From: Rhodospirillaceae bacterium
GTDB taxonomy: Bacteria; Pseudomonadota; Alphaproteobacteria; Bin65
Length of the DNA stretch: 64,000 nucleotides
Assembly: GCA_026709535.1 (NCBI GenBank)
Contig: JAPOST010000034.1
Location: forward strand, 1-64,000
Reading direction: 5' to 3'
The translations under genes were made by a program, and so were the position numbers. The notes beneath the pieces were generated by a model. The model was given only the letters and a program-made list of their open reading frames with translations, searched no databases and had not been told where the DNA came from. This document shows, in pieces, positions 47,124 through 55,483 of this stretch; position 1 is the stretch's first letter, and every line of letters begins with the position of its first letter.

Positions 47124-47444
47124 GTGGAACAGCGGATTCACTCGCATATGCAAATGCGGCTTGTCTCACTTCGGGATGCTGAAACAAAAAAGTTCACGAA
47201 ATCAAAACTGGATTTGGTTGATGCGCTGATTGATGAAATGTGGGGGCAATCGGCATTTGATATTAGCCAAAACTTGTACGGCAAAGCATGGCAGGGGAAG
47301 GCCTTGAAAGAATCTATCCCGTATGAGGAGATTCTTCTGTCTGATGACCCTTTGTCGCTAGCCGATATCCACCGAACTTATGAATTGGCTGAAAAGCACG
47401 ACCGGGAACGCGATGCAAGCCACACAGATGACGTTCCCACCTAA
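47124..47444 (+). CDS. Hypothetical protein of an overlapping small-gene pair (antitoxin-like position)
   Basis: This 106-residue, strongly charged protein starts at a GTG (47124) about 11 bases after GGGAG; the ATG at 47148 (MQMRLVSL) is an alternative. It contains KFTKSKLDLVDALIDEMWGQ and SIPYEEILLSDDPLSLADIH. Codon use is poorer in G and C than in the neighbours, which suggests transfer. It overlaps the next gene by 31 bases in another frame. I do not recognise the family; the short, acidic, upstream, overlapping layout is what toxin-antitoxin pairs show, but that is inference. Confidence 0.5.
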   Translation: MEQRIHSHMQMRLVSLRDAETKKFTKSKLDLVDALIDEMWGQSAFDISQNLYGKAWQGKALKESIPYEEILLSDDPLSLADIHRTYELAEKHDRERDASHTDDVPT

Positions 47445-47739
47445 GCTGTATTATGGCCTGCGAGAGGCCAAAGGATTCAAGGAATGCGCTGCTGCGCTTG
47501 GAAGTTATAAGCGATTGGATGACGCCATAGTCGGCCTGTATGAGATTCTGCGCAGCAATCCGAAAATCTATTCAATCGTGAAAAGCATGAAGGACGTTAG
47601 ACTTTGCAAAACTGACCCCATTGGGGATATACTGGGGTTACGATAGTGGTTTAGGATTAAAATGGGAGAGAAACGAATCGAACTTCTTTGGGCCGAAGAG
47701 ATGGAGAAGGGTAATGACCCATGCGAAGTCCCAATGTGA
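47413..47739 (+). pseudogene. RelE-like small protein gene with an in-frame amber stop
   Basis: From the ATG at 47413 the frame reads MQATQMTFPPKLYYGLREAK, LGSYKRLDDAIVGLYEILRS and VRLCKTDPIGDILGLR, then a TAG at codon 78 (47644-47646). It continues in the same frame as WFRIKMGEKRIELLWAEEME to a TGA at 47737. The two halves fit together as one 108-codon gene: the basic strand, x-x-LRxWFRI and ELLWAEE strand pattern resembles the C-terminal beta-sheet of RelE/ParE-type toxins. One point mutation (TGG or CAG to TAG) would explain the break. The nature of the toxin is inferred from shape, not from a clear motif. Confidence 0.55.
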
Positions 47740-47800
47740 CCGTTTTATTTAGGGTGCAGCGCGCCAGGTGGGAAAGTTTAAAGAGAACGTGGTAAACTGA

Positions 47801-47863
47801 ATGCCTGCAATTCCCCTTTTTATCATTGCGGCGGCATGCATTCTTGTCTTCGCCGGGGCGTAA
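47801..47863 (+). CDS. 20-residue hydrophobic peptide (putative)
   Basis: ATG at 47801 to TAA at 47861 encodes MPAIPLFIIAAACILVFAGA, a single potential membrane span. The region before it (AAAGAGAACG, 20 bases upstream) is a poor ribosome-binding site. It could be a tiny membrane peptide or the start of a gene broken by the TAA, since the frame stays open afterwards. Confidence 0.25.
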   Translation: MPAIPLFIIAAACILVFAGA

Positions 47864-47963
47864 CGTGCTGGGCTGAAATTCCGCTGTTGGCCCGGGGCGT
47901 TTGTTTCCTGCCAGGAACAGTATTGGGGGATTTCTGGGTTGGCTATTCCGATACGAGTTTTTC

Positions 47964-48154
47964 ATGACCGAAGACACCCCCAATCGTCCGCAAGGAATGG
48001 CTAAAAAGAAAGTTCCGAAGCTGAACATCATCCCAGCAACCCGCGTTACAAGGGTGCTACACCGGAAATGGTCGGGAAGGCGCTGATGAAAGCAAAACCC
48101 AAGAAGACAGACACCGCGCGACGACCTGTCAAGCGAGTTCCGTCAAGTATATAG
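47964..48154 (+). pseudogene. Frameshifted small basic gene
   Basis: The ATG at 47964 opens MTEDTPNRPQGMAKKKVPKL. At about 48005-48038 the coding signal moves to another frame, giving NPRYKGATPEMVGKALMKAK and a Lys/Arg-rich end that stops at 48152. A (N/F)xGATPExVxxAL motif occurs in small alphaproteobacterial proteins of unknown function. Read together the two frames form a 60-65 residue protein, so a frameshift has probably inactivated it. Confidence 0.45.
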
Positions 48155-48178
48155 TTCCTAATGGAAGCATGTATCCGT

Positions 48179-49144
48179 TCAACTGGAACAACTGCCCCCG
48201 CCCAAGACGCAGAATCGTGTACAGTGTGGATGGTTGAGCGGAACGGCCCCGGTCGAGTCTGCGAGAGAGCGTCCCATCGTGAACCGTTCATCATAGGGCA
48301 ATAGGGTACACGGCACGACAGTCGCGCGATCATCGCCCTTGCGCTTCACCACCATCCGTGCGGTTGCGCACATCATGGCGTCGGGGTTTATCTTGAGGAT
48401 ATCCCAGCACGCTTTGGTGATTTCCGGTACCTCAATGGTATCGTCAAGCTCTGGGAACAAGACCATCATCGCAGGGTCTTGCGCATCAATCGCAATATCT
48501 TCTGCCGCAAACAGGTCTGCATAGCCGGCGCGCAGGTCGGCTTCCGATTCCATCCACGCCGTGCGACCGGCCGCATGCAGCGCGAAGCCGTTATCCGAGA
48601 GGAACTTCAGGCCCTTGATCATGGGTGCCCAAGACCCCGGTCCCCTCTTCATTTCGTGCAGCATTTCGGTATAATGGTCGATGGATACACGCACGATGAG
48701 ACGATCACCAAAGTGCGCGCGCAGTTTCATCAGCGCTTTTTCATGCCGCATCATCGGACGCATTCCGTTGGTCAGCACCAAAGCCTTCAGATCGTCCATC
48801 AGGATACGTTCCAAAATCGGCACAATATCCGGATTCATGAACGGCTCGCCACCGGTCAGGCCGATTGTCTGAACCGGAAGGTCGCTTTCGCTGCTCTCAT
48901 CCAGAAATACCCCCACTTCTGTCGCGTTCAGGTAGCTCAAGCGGTCGTTGGTCGGACTTGATTCGATATAGCAGTTGTCACAGTGCAGATTGCACAGCGT
49001 GCCAGTATTGAACCACAAGGTCTCCAGACGCGTCAGGGATACCGACGCACGCGCTTGCCCGTCAGCTGTAAGCTTTGGGTCGATAAATTTTTGGGAATCG
49101 AGGTTGGGCGTCTGCTTGCACAACGCTTGAACTGTCAAGTTCAT
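48179..49144 (-). CDS. Radical SAM enzyme with C-terminal cysteine cluster
   Basis: This 321-residue protein carries the radical SAM cluster motif CNLHCDNC (Cys51, 55, 58) after TLWFNTGTL, the GGE motif TGGEPFMNPDIV, and VRVSIDHYTEMLHE. Five further cysteines lie in the last 65 residues: Cys259, Cys279, Cys308, Cys312 and Cys319 (HCTRFCVLGGGSC). This is the layout of an auxiliary iron-sulfur cluster domain of SPASM/twitch type. Such enzymes modify peptides, proteins or small molecules. No obvious substrate gene is adjacent; the small genes at 47801 and 47964 are convergent. The only neighbour on its own strand side is a 590-base gap up to tRNA-Gly. Confidence 0.85.
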   Translation of the reverse strand: MNLTVQALCKQTPNLDSQKFIDPKLTADGQARASVSLTRLETLWFNTGTLCNLHCDNCYIESSPTNDRLSYLNATEVGVFLDESSESDLPVQTIGLTGGEPFMNPDIVPILERILMDDLKALVLTNGMRPMMRHEKALMKLRAHFGDRLIVRVSIDHYTEMLHEMKRGPGSWAPMIKGLKFLSDNGFALHAAGRTAWMESEADLRAGYADLFAAEDIAIDAQDPAMMVLFPELDDTIEVPEITKACWDILKINPDAMMCATARMVVKRKGDDRATVVPCTLLPYDERFTMGRSLADSTGAVPLNHPHCTRFCVLGGGSCSS

Positions 49145-49739
49145 GCCAAGACCTAGCTAATCGATGCTGCTTCACAAATAAGCCGAGAGCACCGGTAGCG
49201 CCTAGCCAAAAAGACATCAGATCCTTGCCGTGCGGCTGTATTGTGCAGTTGAGCAAGTCTCGATTTTCTGATAGGCACCGAGCATCCAAGGAATTCGGCT
49301 GTGGATGCGGGTTTCGGGACGCAGTGATGCCGAACTTGGTGCGAAAATATCCGGCTGAGGGTCATGTTGACCGGATTCTCTGGTCGGAAAGGCAGATTCG
49401 CCGAGTATGTGGTCGCGCTGGCTGCGGACCACCACGGCAATCTTTTCCTCCCAGCCACTCGCGCTACTTGACCGACATCTGCAGCAATCTGAATCGCTCC
49501 GCCATTTGGCATGACGCCGACTAGTTGCGCGGCGGTGGAGTCCATCTCGACTTTCGGCGGCCGGGGAGGCACCGTATTCATCCAACCCTGCCAGGGAGGG
49601 GGAGTACATGATCACCAGCAATCTTACCCACAACGCAGACGCTTCCTCCAATTCGGCCCTGTCCAGGTAACAGGGGAGCTTGCCGCAACCCGGCACAGCG
49701 TTTAAATTCGCTTGAAGATAGATCACTTCGGTGATTCAT
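49145..49739. other. Gap between radical SAM gene and tRNA-Gly
   Basis: No gene can be supported in these 595 bases. A minus-strand frame (49153-49581) has an N-terminal part that looks protein-like (AAQLVGVMPNGGAIQIAADV) but no recognised domain and no plausible start. The promoter of the radical SAM gene is probably in the left part. Confidence 0.35.
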
Positions 49740-49812
49740 GCGGGTGTAGCTCAGTTGGTAGAGCACGAGCTTCCCAAGCTTGAGGTCGCGGGTTCGAACC
49801 CCGTCGCCCGCT
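49740..49812 (+). tRNA. tRNA-Gly (anticodon CCC)
   Basis: The cloverleaf is complete: acceptor GCGGGTG/CGCCCGC, D-arm GCTC-AGTTGGTA-GAGC, anticodon stem CGAGC/GCTTG (one G-T pair) with loop TTCCCAA (anticodon CCC), T-arm GCGGG-TTCGAAC-CCCGT. Discriminator T at 49812; CCA is not encoded (CCG follows). It is flanked by the IS1380 remnant. Confidence 0.96.
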
Positions 49813-49923
49813 CCGGTTGTCTCGCTCGCTAATGGTTTAGACTCAATCTGGGTTCTTACGGACCGGCGTTGACTTGAGGCATGGTAAAGTCGTTCGGATA
49901 CCGGAACCGTCTCTGTCATCAGC

Positions 49924-50300
49924 GTGTTGAAGCCCTCGGGGCGCCTGGTCAAGGCGGGTTTCGATGGTGGGTTTGTGATCAGCGACATTGGCGCGCTCTT
50001 GTTACGCCAGCAGGTATTCGAGGTTGCGCCAGGCCATGAGGACCTGAACGACCACACCGATCAGCGCCACGACCCTGCACTGCAGACCGCTTCCGGTCGC
50101 GACCGAGCCTTGGCGAGTGCGCCGACGTTGTGCCGCTTCGAGAACCGGCTGAGCGCGGGCGATCCGCGCGGTTCCGGTCGAGAGCTTTATTGCCACCTTC
50201 GAGGAAGCCGCCGGAAGAGATCGTGCTGGACGTCGATGCGACGGACGATGCGGTGCACGGCGATCAGGATAGGCGCTTCTTCCAAGGGCTACGACAACAG
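49924..50300 (+). pseudogene. Degenerate IS1380-family transposase
   Basis: One frame gives FDGGFVISDIGALLLRQ, then VFEVAPGHEDLNDHTDQRHD, PALQTASGRDRALASAPTLC and RFENRL. This is the N-terminal block of an IS1380-type DDE transposase (usual order: A-DGG-x-SD-GG-LLL, then G-x-EDxNDHxxLRxDP). A second frame continues with PPEEIVLDVDATDDAVHGDQ and DRRFFQGL (the catalytic Asp block EIVLDxDATDDxxHG). About 30 residues are lost between LLLRQ and VFEVAPGHED, there is a frameshift near 50165, and the C-terminal third is missing. No terminal inverted repeats were found by eye. Confidence 0.8.
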
Positions 50301-50524
50301 CATCGCCACCGACAACGCCAGCGAGCGCCCGGAACACGCGAAATCCGCCTCAATCCACGAACCCCGCCCGTTCATAAGATAGCCGGGATAGATAGGTCGC
50401 GCCGAAATGCAAGATACTTTTCCATCCAGCATTCGGTAGCCTCTCTTTACGAGCTTAAGGCCGTATCGTCTATTGCGATTGGCGTTTTCAAATGCGAGAC
50501 GACCTCTTTGTGGAGCAGATTCTT

Positions 50525-52126
50525 TCAGGATTTCAGTGCATCTTTCCATACGCCGATCAGGACGCCCATGTTGCGTGATCGGCCAAGGGCTGATTCGATC
50601 TCCTCATCTGATTTCGTTGTTCGTGTTCGGCGGGTGCGCAGCCAAGTAAAAATCCGCTCATGAAGTTCGGCCCGAATGGCAGCATGCTCTTCGCTCTCGC
50701 CGAGGTCGACGAGTTCGTCCGCGTCGCTTGCCAGATCAAACAGCTGCGGCCTGAAGCCTTCCCAAATAATGTATTTCCATTCTTCGGTGCGTACACAATA
50801 GGCCTTGCACTCATGCGCCCGCAGGCCGAGCCATTCGCGGGCGTGCCGATAGGAGTAGTCACATTCCGAGAAGGTGGCATCGCGCCATTCCTCCAACGCG
50901 CCGCCGCGCAGCAGAGATAGAATCGAGTGGCCTTCCATCCAGTGATCCTGTTCCACCGGATCGCCGCCCAATGCTTCGTAGAAAGTCGGCACCATATCAA
51001 TGCATTCGACGAAACGGCTGTCTTCGGAACCGCGTGTCCCATCGGCGGCCGAATCCGGATCATAGATGATCATCGGCAGCCGCAGGACGCAATCGTGGAA
51101 CAACTCCTTCTCACCCAACCAGTGATCACCGAGATAGTCACCATGATCTGCCGTCAGGACGATCATGGTGTCGTCCATCCGGCCAGTCATTTCCATGTAG
51201 GCAAAGAGCTGCCCCAATTGATCATCGATCTGCTTGATCAGACCCATATAAACCGGGATTACATGCCTGCGGATGTGATCCTGGCTGAAGCTCTGGCTGT
51301 CTTCGTGCTGTTGGAAGGCTGCGTACACGGGATGATTGCTCTGCCGTTCCCGGTCGCTTTTGACCGCCGGCACAACATCCTCGGCGCTGTAAATCTTGTG
51401 GTAGGGCGCAGGCGCGATATAGGGCCAATGCGGCTTAATATAAGACAGGTGCAGGCACCAAGGTTGAGCGTCGCCACATTCCTCCATGAATTCGCGAGCC
51501 CGCATCGTCATATATGGCGTTTCAGAATGCTGTTCGGATACCCGCGCCGGAAGGTGAGCGTATCGCATTTCCCATCCGCTAACGAGATCACCATTCTCGT
51601 CGATCGCTGAAGCGCACCAAGCCTGCCAAGGATTCTCGCCTTTGTAGCCTTGCTTGTTGAGCCAGCGGTTGTAAGCAAAATCCTTTTGACCATAACCATC
51701 GGGATGCAGACCATCATCGCGTTCGTAGGGCTCAAAACCAGCCTGTGTCGCCAAGACGCCGTAAGGCGAAAGCTTGTCAACCCCCAACCTGTCCAGCCCA
51801 GGCCCATCGACCTGCATGTGGGTCTTGCCGGCCAATGCCGTACGTACGCCAAGCGTCCGAAGGTGATCGCCCATCGTGCGGATGTTCAGCGGCAGCGGCA
51901 CCCGGTTCCAGTTTGCGCCATGACTGCACATATATCGACCGGTATAGAACGACATCCGGGATGGGCCGCAGACTGCCGACTGAGTGAAGGCCCGGGTAAA
52001 TCGCACACCCTTTGCCGCCAGAGCATCAATGTTCGGCGTCTGGATTGTCGGATGCCCCATACAGGACAGGTAATCCGCCCGCAACTGGTCACACATGATG
52101 AACAGGACGTTTCGTATTTTACTCAT
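50525..52126 (-). CDS. Sulfatase-family hydrolase
   Basis: This 533-residue member of the alkaline-phosphatase/sulfatase superfamily hydrolyses sulfate or phosphonate esters. The metal site residues are in FIMCDQLRADYLSCMGH, and the catalytic Cys53 is in SAVCGPSRMSFYTGRYM, the C-x-P-S-R pattern that is oxidised to formylglycine. The C-terminal metal ligands are in LTADHGDYLGDHWLGEKELF. The C-x-P-S-R motif plus length near 530 fit arylsulfatase or choline-sulfatase-like enzymes. No signal peptide is visible, so it is probably cytoplasmic. A matching maturase is not next to it. Confidence 0.92.
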   Translation of the reverse strand: MSKIRNVLFIMCDQLRADYLSCMGHPTIQTPNIDALAAKGVRFTRAFTQSAVCGPSRMSFYTGRYMCSHGANWNRVPLPLNIRTMGDHLRTLGVRTALAGKTHMQVDGPGLDRLGVDKLSPYGVLATQAGFEPYERDDGLHPDGYGQKDFAYNRWLNKQGYKGENPWQAWCASAIDENGDLVSGWEMRYAHLPARVSEQHSETPYMTMRAREFMEECGDAQPWCLHLSYIKPHWPYIAPAPYHKIYSAEDVVPAVKSDRERQSNHPVYAAFQQHEDSQSFSQDHIRRHVIPVYMGLIKQIDDQLGQLFAYMEMTGRMDDTMIVLTADHGDYLGDHWLGEKELFHDCVLRLPMIIYDPDSAADGTRGSEDSRFVECIDMVPTFYEALGGDPVEQDHWMEGHSILSLLRGGALEEWRDATFSECDYSYRHAREWLGLRAHECKAYCVRTEEWKYIIWEGFRPQLFDLASDADELVDLGESEEHAAIRAELHERIFTWLRTRRTRTTKSDEEIESALGRSRNMGVLIGVWKDALKS

Positions 52127-52262
52127 GAAGAAGGTGCCGGCGATATTGCGTAGAGTGGAGTTTTCGGAAACCTCGGAAAAACGTTTTGTCCCGATACGTG
52201 AGGGTTGGCGCAGCCGCCGCGCAGGCCCTCTAAACCTATCCGCCTGACGTTGGAAAGCCTCG

Positions 52263-53027
52263 TCAGCGCCGGTCGAGTTGTACTATCTTCTCTTGTATTG
52301 CCTGAAGGAGACCGGCCATGTTACCGCCGCGACGTCGATAGACGGACGCGAACTGGCGACGCTGATTAAGCGACATTGAAATATTTTCGATCACGACGTC
52401 CCGGACCTTGAGTTGATCAATGGAGGGACGCAGCCGCCATTTGATGTGGAGCGGCCGCGTGCCTCGTGGATTGATGATCCGGCTGACGACCACAACACCG
52501 TTGCGTTCCCGTTGGGCCGAGACAATCTCGAACACTTCACCAGAATATTGCCGAAGTTGCGCCGCATAGACTTTGGAAACGTAGCGCCGGAACAAGTCCA
52601 GGAAACGGCCGCGCTCGTCGGCCGACGCTTTTGACCAGGCAGACCGACCGACTACAAAGCGGGCAATCCGCGGAATATCGAAATACCGGCTGAAAATGGT
52701 TTCGAAGGAAGCTTCCTGTACAGGTCTGCTGGTGCGCTGTCTGAGGATGAGGATTACCGAAGAAGACATGGCTTGCACGATCAACTTGCCGTCTTCAACG
52801 ATGTCGGCACGGGCTGGTGTCACCTTGCCAGACACCAACGTTATGCCATAGGCAACCATGAAGACGACTATCCCTGCGCGCAGGCAGGTTGTGATGCTGC
52901 AGGAGGTCGTGGATCGACCCGCCAAAAGATTGACGCTCGTGATGATAGCCTTCGACAGGGTTTGCAAAACGAGAAGTGCGAATTTCGGATTGTCAACGCT
53001 GTTGGGGATAGGATTGCCGCCAATCAT
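52263..53027 (-). CDS. mlaC: MlaC-type periplasmic phospholipid-binding protein
   Basis: This 254-residue protein is of the MlaC/Ttg2D family, which carries phospholipids across the periplasm between MlaA and the inner-membrane complex. A signal peptide (LRAGIVVFMVAYGITLVSG, cut near ARAD) is preceded by an extra hydrophilic N-terminus that suggests a later start. The core contains FDIPRIARFVVGRSAWSKAS, ERGRFLDLFRRYVSKVYAAQ and VVVVSRIINPRGTRPLHIKW. It lies 12 bases from the mlaA stop on the same strand, so the pair forms a lipid-transport unit; mlaBDEF are not in the window. Confidence 0.9.
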   Translation of the reverse strand: MIGGNPIPNSVDNPKFALLVLQTLSKAIITSVNLLAGRSTTSCSITTCLRAGIVVFMVAYGITLVSGKVTPARADIVEDGKLIVQAMSSSVILILRQRTSRPVQEASFETIFSRYFDIPRIARFVVGRSAWSKASADERGRFLDLFRRYVSKVYAAQLRQYSGEVFEIVSAQRERNGVVVVSRIINPRGTRPLHIKWRLRPSIDQLKVRDVVIENISMSLNQRRQFASVYRRRGGNMAGLLQAIQEKIVQLDRR

Positions 53028-53038
53028 CGCGTATCGCC

Positions 53039-53944
53039 CTAGTGGACAGCCGTCGCGACCGGGCGAGAAGCCTTACTAATGGCAGGATCTTTTCTCCTGC
53101 TCGTCGGCGGAGCAACCATCTCCGGTTTCCTGCCTTTTACGCGAATTCTTTGAGCCGGCGGATTTTTCTTTCCGGCACCTACAGATCCATTATCGTCCAG
53201 TGTTTCATCTTCGTCATCGCCCGGAACTTCAGTCGATATCTTGCCGTTCCGGATAGCAGCAATTCGGCTTTGCCAGTAACCACTGCGTGCCGCGGTATAG
53301 AAGTCAAGTGAAGTCTTTTTCATCTCGTCAACAACCTCAACGAGACGTTCCCGCCTGTCCACGACATCAATGGTTATTCCGATAATGCTAACCCAACCGA
53401 CCCCACCTGCTTCAAGCAGATAGCCGAAGGGATCAATGCGTGAATCGACAACCCGGCCAGTCAAATGTCGCGTGGTGTGTGGCCCCAAGAGCGGCACAAC
53501 CAGGAATGGACCAGGGCCAACGCCCCAGACTGCAAGCGTCTGGCCGAAATCTTCTTTGTGCCCGCGCAATCCAGTGTCACCCGCAACATCATACAAGCCG
53601 GCAACGCCGATCGTCGAATTGACGAAGAACCGGACAAACGTCACTTGGGCGCGTTTTACCTCGCCCTGCAACAAGTCGTTGATGAATGTGACAGGAGAAG
53701 TGATGTTGTCTAGGAAGTTGCGGATCCGGTCACGCATTTTTTTTGGTAGCGTCTTGCGATAGGCCAAGGCAACCGGCCGTGCGACTGCCTCGTCCACCTT
53801 GTTATTGAAAGCGAAAGTGACCCGATTGATCCTTTCGAGTGGGTCATTCAGGTTTCTACCGACTTCGGTGGCGCCATTCGTCGAACAGGCGGCCAAAGCG
53901 ATGAATGCAATCGCAAGAAAACTCTGCCGTATCGCAGTTCGCAT
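53039..53944 (-). CDS. mlaA: MlaA (VacJ) outer-membrane lipoprotein
   Basis: This 301-residue lipoprotein of the outer membrane extracts phospholipids from the outer leaflet. The signal peptide ends in a lipobox ALAAC. Family hallmarks: DPLERINRVTFAFNNKVDEA, NITSPVTFINDLLQGEVKRA, RFFVNSTIGVAGLYDVA, DFGQTLAVWGVGPGPFLVVP, and LLGPHTTRHLTGRVVD. The C-terminal 70 residues are a basic, disordered tail not typical for short MlaA. Start at 53944 (MRTAIRQS), where the signal begins. Confidence 0.93.
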   Translation of the reverse strand: MRTAIRQSFLAIAFIALAACSTNGATEVGRNLNDPLERINRVTFAFNNKVDEAVARPVALAYRKTLPKKMRDRIRNFLDNITSPVTFINDLLQGEVKRAQVTFVRFFVNSTIGVAGLYDVAGDTGLRGHKEDFGQTLAVWGVGPGPFLVVPLLGPHTTRHLTGRVVDSRIDPFGYLLEAGGVGWVSIIGITIDVVDRRERLVEVVDEMKKTSLDFYTAARSGYWQSRIAAIRNGKISTEVPGDDEDETLDDNGSVGAGKKNPPAQRIRVKGRKPEMVAPPTSRRKDPAISKASRPVATAVH

Positions 53945-54698
53945 ACAGCCTTCCCATTTTGCACCGTGCCATTTTGCCAATCTCACGGGCCGTGCCTGAT
54001 GATTCGGATATCATACCGCCATTCAGTTTGCTATGTGGTTATAGTCGAGGGTGACGTTTTTGACGTTGGGGCTTTTTTCAGGCTGCTTCGGTGGCGCTGT
54101 TTTTTTCCGGGAGACGGGCTTTTTGACGGCGGGCTGGATATGGGCCGTTCCTCCGGTATGAACGGGGTGCTGGGTCCACAACATCCAGGCAGACGGCCCC
54201 CTGTCCGTGGGAGCGTTCGTATCGGCAGCCCGGCACCGCTTTCAAGGGGATGTCGGCCCGCCGGGCGAGACGCACCACAGGTTCGTCGCCGTGCACTGCG
54301 CAGGCTGCAGGGCCGATGCCGGGTCTCGAAGGTTCCCGGGCGGTCGTGGGACGGGAGATGCCCGCGCCGGGGCACGCGGCTGGAGCGGCAGCCTGGGGGC
54401 GACAGGTCCAGGGAGGCGCCGGCAGCGCGCCAGTGGGGAGCAGAAGAACCTCAAGGTGCCGTGCCACCTGATTCTTTGGCGTGGCGGCCCACCAGATGAT
54501 GCCGCTCACCGTCTGACATCCCGCCAGCAGCAGCGCCGACGATGACGGGGCCGGAGCGGGCACCCTGACACGCCCGCCGGAAGCACGATAATTGTGCAAG
54601 AAGCTTGTTGGACAAAGCGTTTCAGTTCGCCACATGGGCTGGCACAGCGCAGTCATCCATATCAAGCTAAGAAATGTTACCTGTCCGGTTTTTGGGCC
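53945..54698. other. 754-base gap, GC-rich, probably decayed
   Basis: The part 54100-54560 is unusually rich in G and C. On the minus strand it is open in three overlapping frames with stretches such as SSSALLLAGCQTVSGI (lipobox-like) and VHGDEPVVRLARRADIPLKA. These do not join into one protein, so I read it as a frameshifted gene, perhaps a lipoprotein, or as non-coding DNA. Nothing else is recognisable. Confidence 0.3.
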
Positions 54699-54962
54699 AT
54701 GGGAACGCCGACTTTGAAACCTATCCTGATCGCCGCACTGATGATGCTCCTACTGTTGTCCATCGGCGTTGCTTGGCATGTCTGGTCTGCACTGGACGAC
54801 ATATCGATGCCAATCCATGGTTACCTTGCGCTGACTGCTGGTGTGGTATTTTCCCTTATCGTGGGCGGAGGCTTGATGGCGCTGGTCTTCTATAGCGCAC
54901 GAAGGGGCTATGATGATCTTGAGGACCGGACTCCTCGGGACTGCACAAGGGCACGCGAATGA
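54699..54962 (+). CDS. Small inner-membrane protein of unknown function
   Basis: This 87-residue protein has two hydrophobic segments (KPILIAALMMLLLLSIGVAW and TAGVVFSLIVGGGLMALVF) and a charged C-terminus (RRGYDDLEDRTPRD). It overlaps the thioesterase start by four bases (ATGA), so the two are co-translated. The size and layout fit a family of conserved small membrane proteins in Alphaproteobacteria, function unknown. The upstream frame from 54594 is ignored because the ATG at 54699 begins the membrane segment. Confidence 0.7.
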   Translation: MGTPTLKPILIAALMMLLLLSIGVAWHVWSALDDISMPIHGYLALTAGVVFSLIVGGGLMALVFYSARRGYDDLEDRTPRDCTRARE

Positions 54963-55483
54963 CCTGTGTCGACGCTTGCAGGAGACCAGTCTTCGACCCG
55001 CGCAAAGGCGAGCGGTTACTAGTCCACCAGTCGGTCGTATTGCCGGAGTGGATCGACTATAACGGTCATGTCAATGTCGCTTTCTACGTACTGGCCTTTG
55101 ACCAAGCGCTAGATGCATTTTTTGACATGATCGAATTCACTCCCGAGTACAGGAAAAAATACAACGTTTCCACCTTCGCCTTGGAAACCCACGTGTGCTA
55201 CTTGCAGGAAGTTCATCTGGGCGGTCCGCTGCGCTTTGAAGTCCAACTGCTGGACCTCGACGCCAAAAGATTTCATTATTTGAACTATATGTTCCACAAT
55301 GAGACTGGAGTCCTTTGCGCTACGGCCGAATGGATCAGTGCCCACATTGACATGTCGACCCGGCGCATGACTCCGTTTCGGCCTGATATCATGGGCCGGT
55401 TTGAGGCGTTGTGGACCGCGCACAAGGATATGCCGCGGCCAGTTCATGCCGGTCGGACAATCGGGATTCGGCGCAAGATATAG
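54959..55483 (+). CDS. Hotdog-fold thioesterase
   Basis: This 174-residue acyl-CoA thioesterase is of the 4-hydroxybenzoyl-CoA thioesterase group. WIDYNGHVNVAFYVLAFDQA is the conserved active-site helix (the D-x-x-G-H-V-N pattern with catalytic Asp), ETHVCYLQEVHLGGPLRFEV the central strands. A common relative hydrolyses betainyl-CoA in carnitine breakdown, but no carnitine genes are in the window. Translation is coupled to the small membrane protein upstream. Confidence 0.88.
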   Translation: MTCVDACRRPVFDPRKGERLLVHQSVVLPEWIDYNGHVNVAFYVLAFDQALDAFFDMIEFTPEYRKKYNVSTFALETHVCYLQEVHLGGPLRFEVQLLDLDAKRFHYLNYMFHNETGVLCATAEWISAHIDMSTRRMTPFRPDIMGRFEALWTAHKDMPRPVHAGRTIGIRRKI

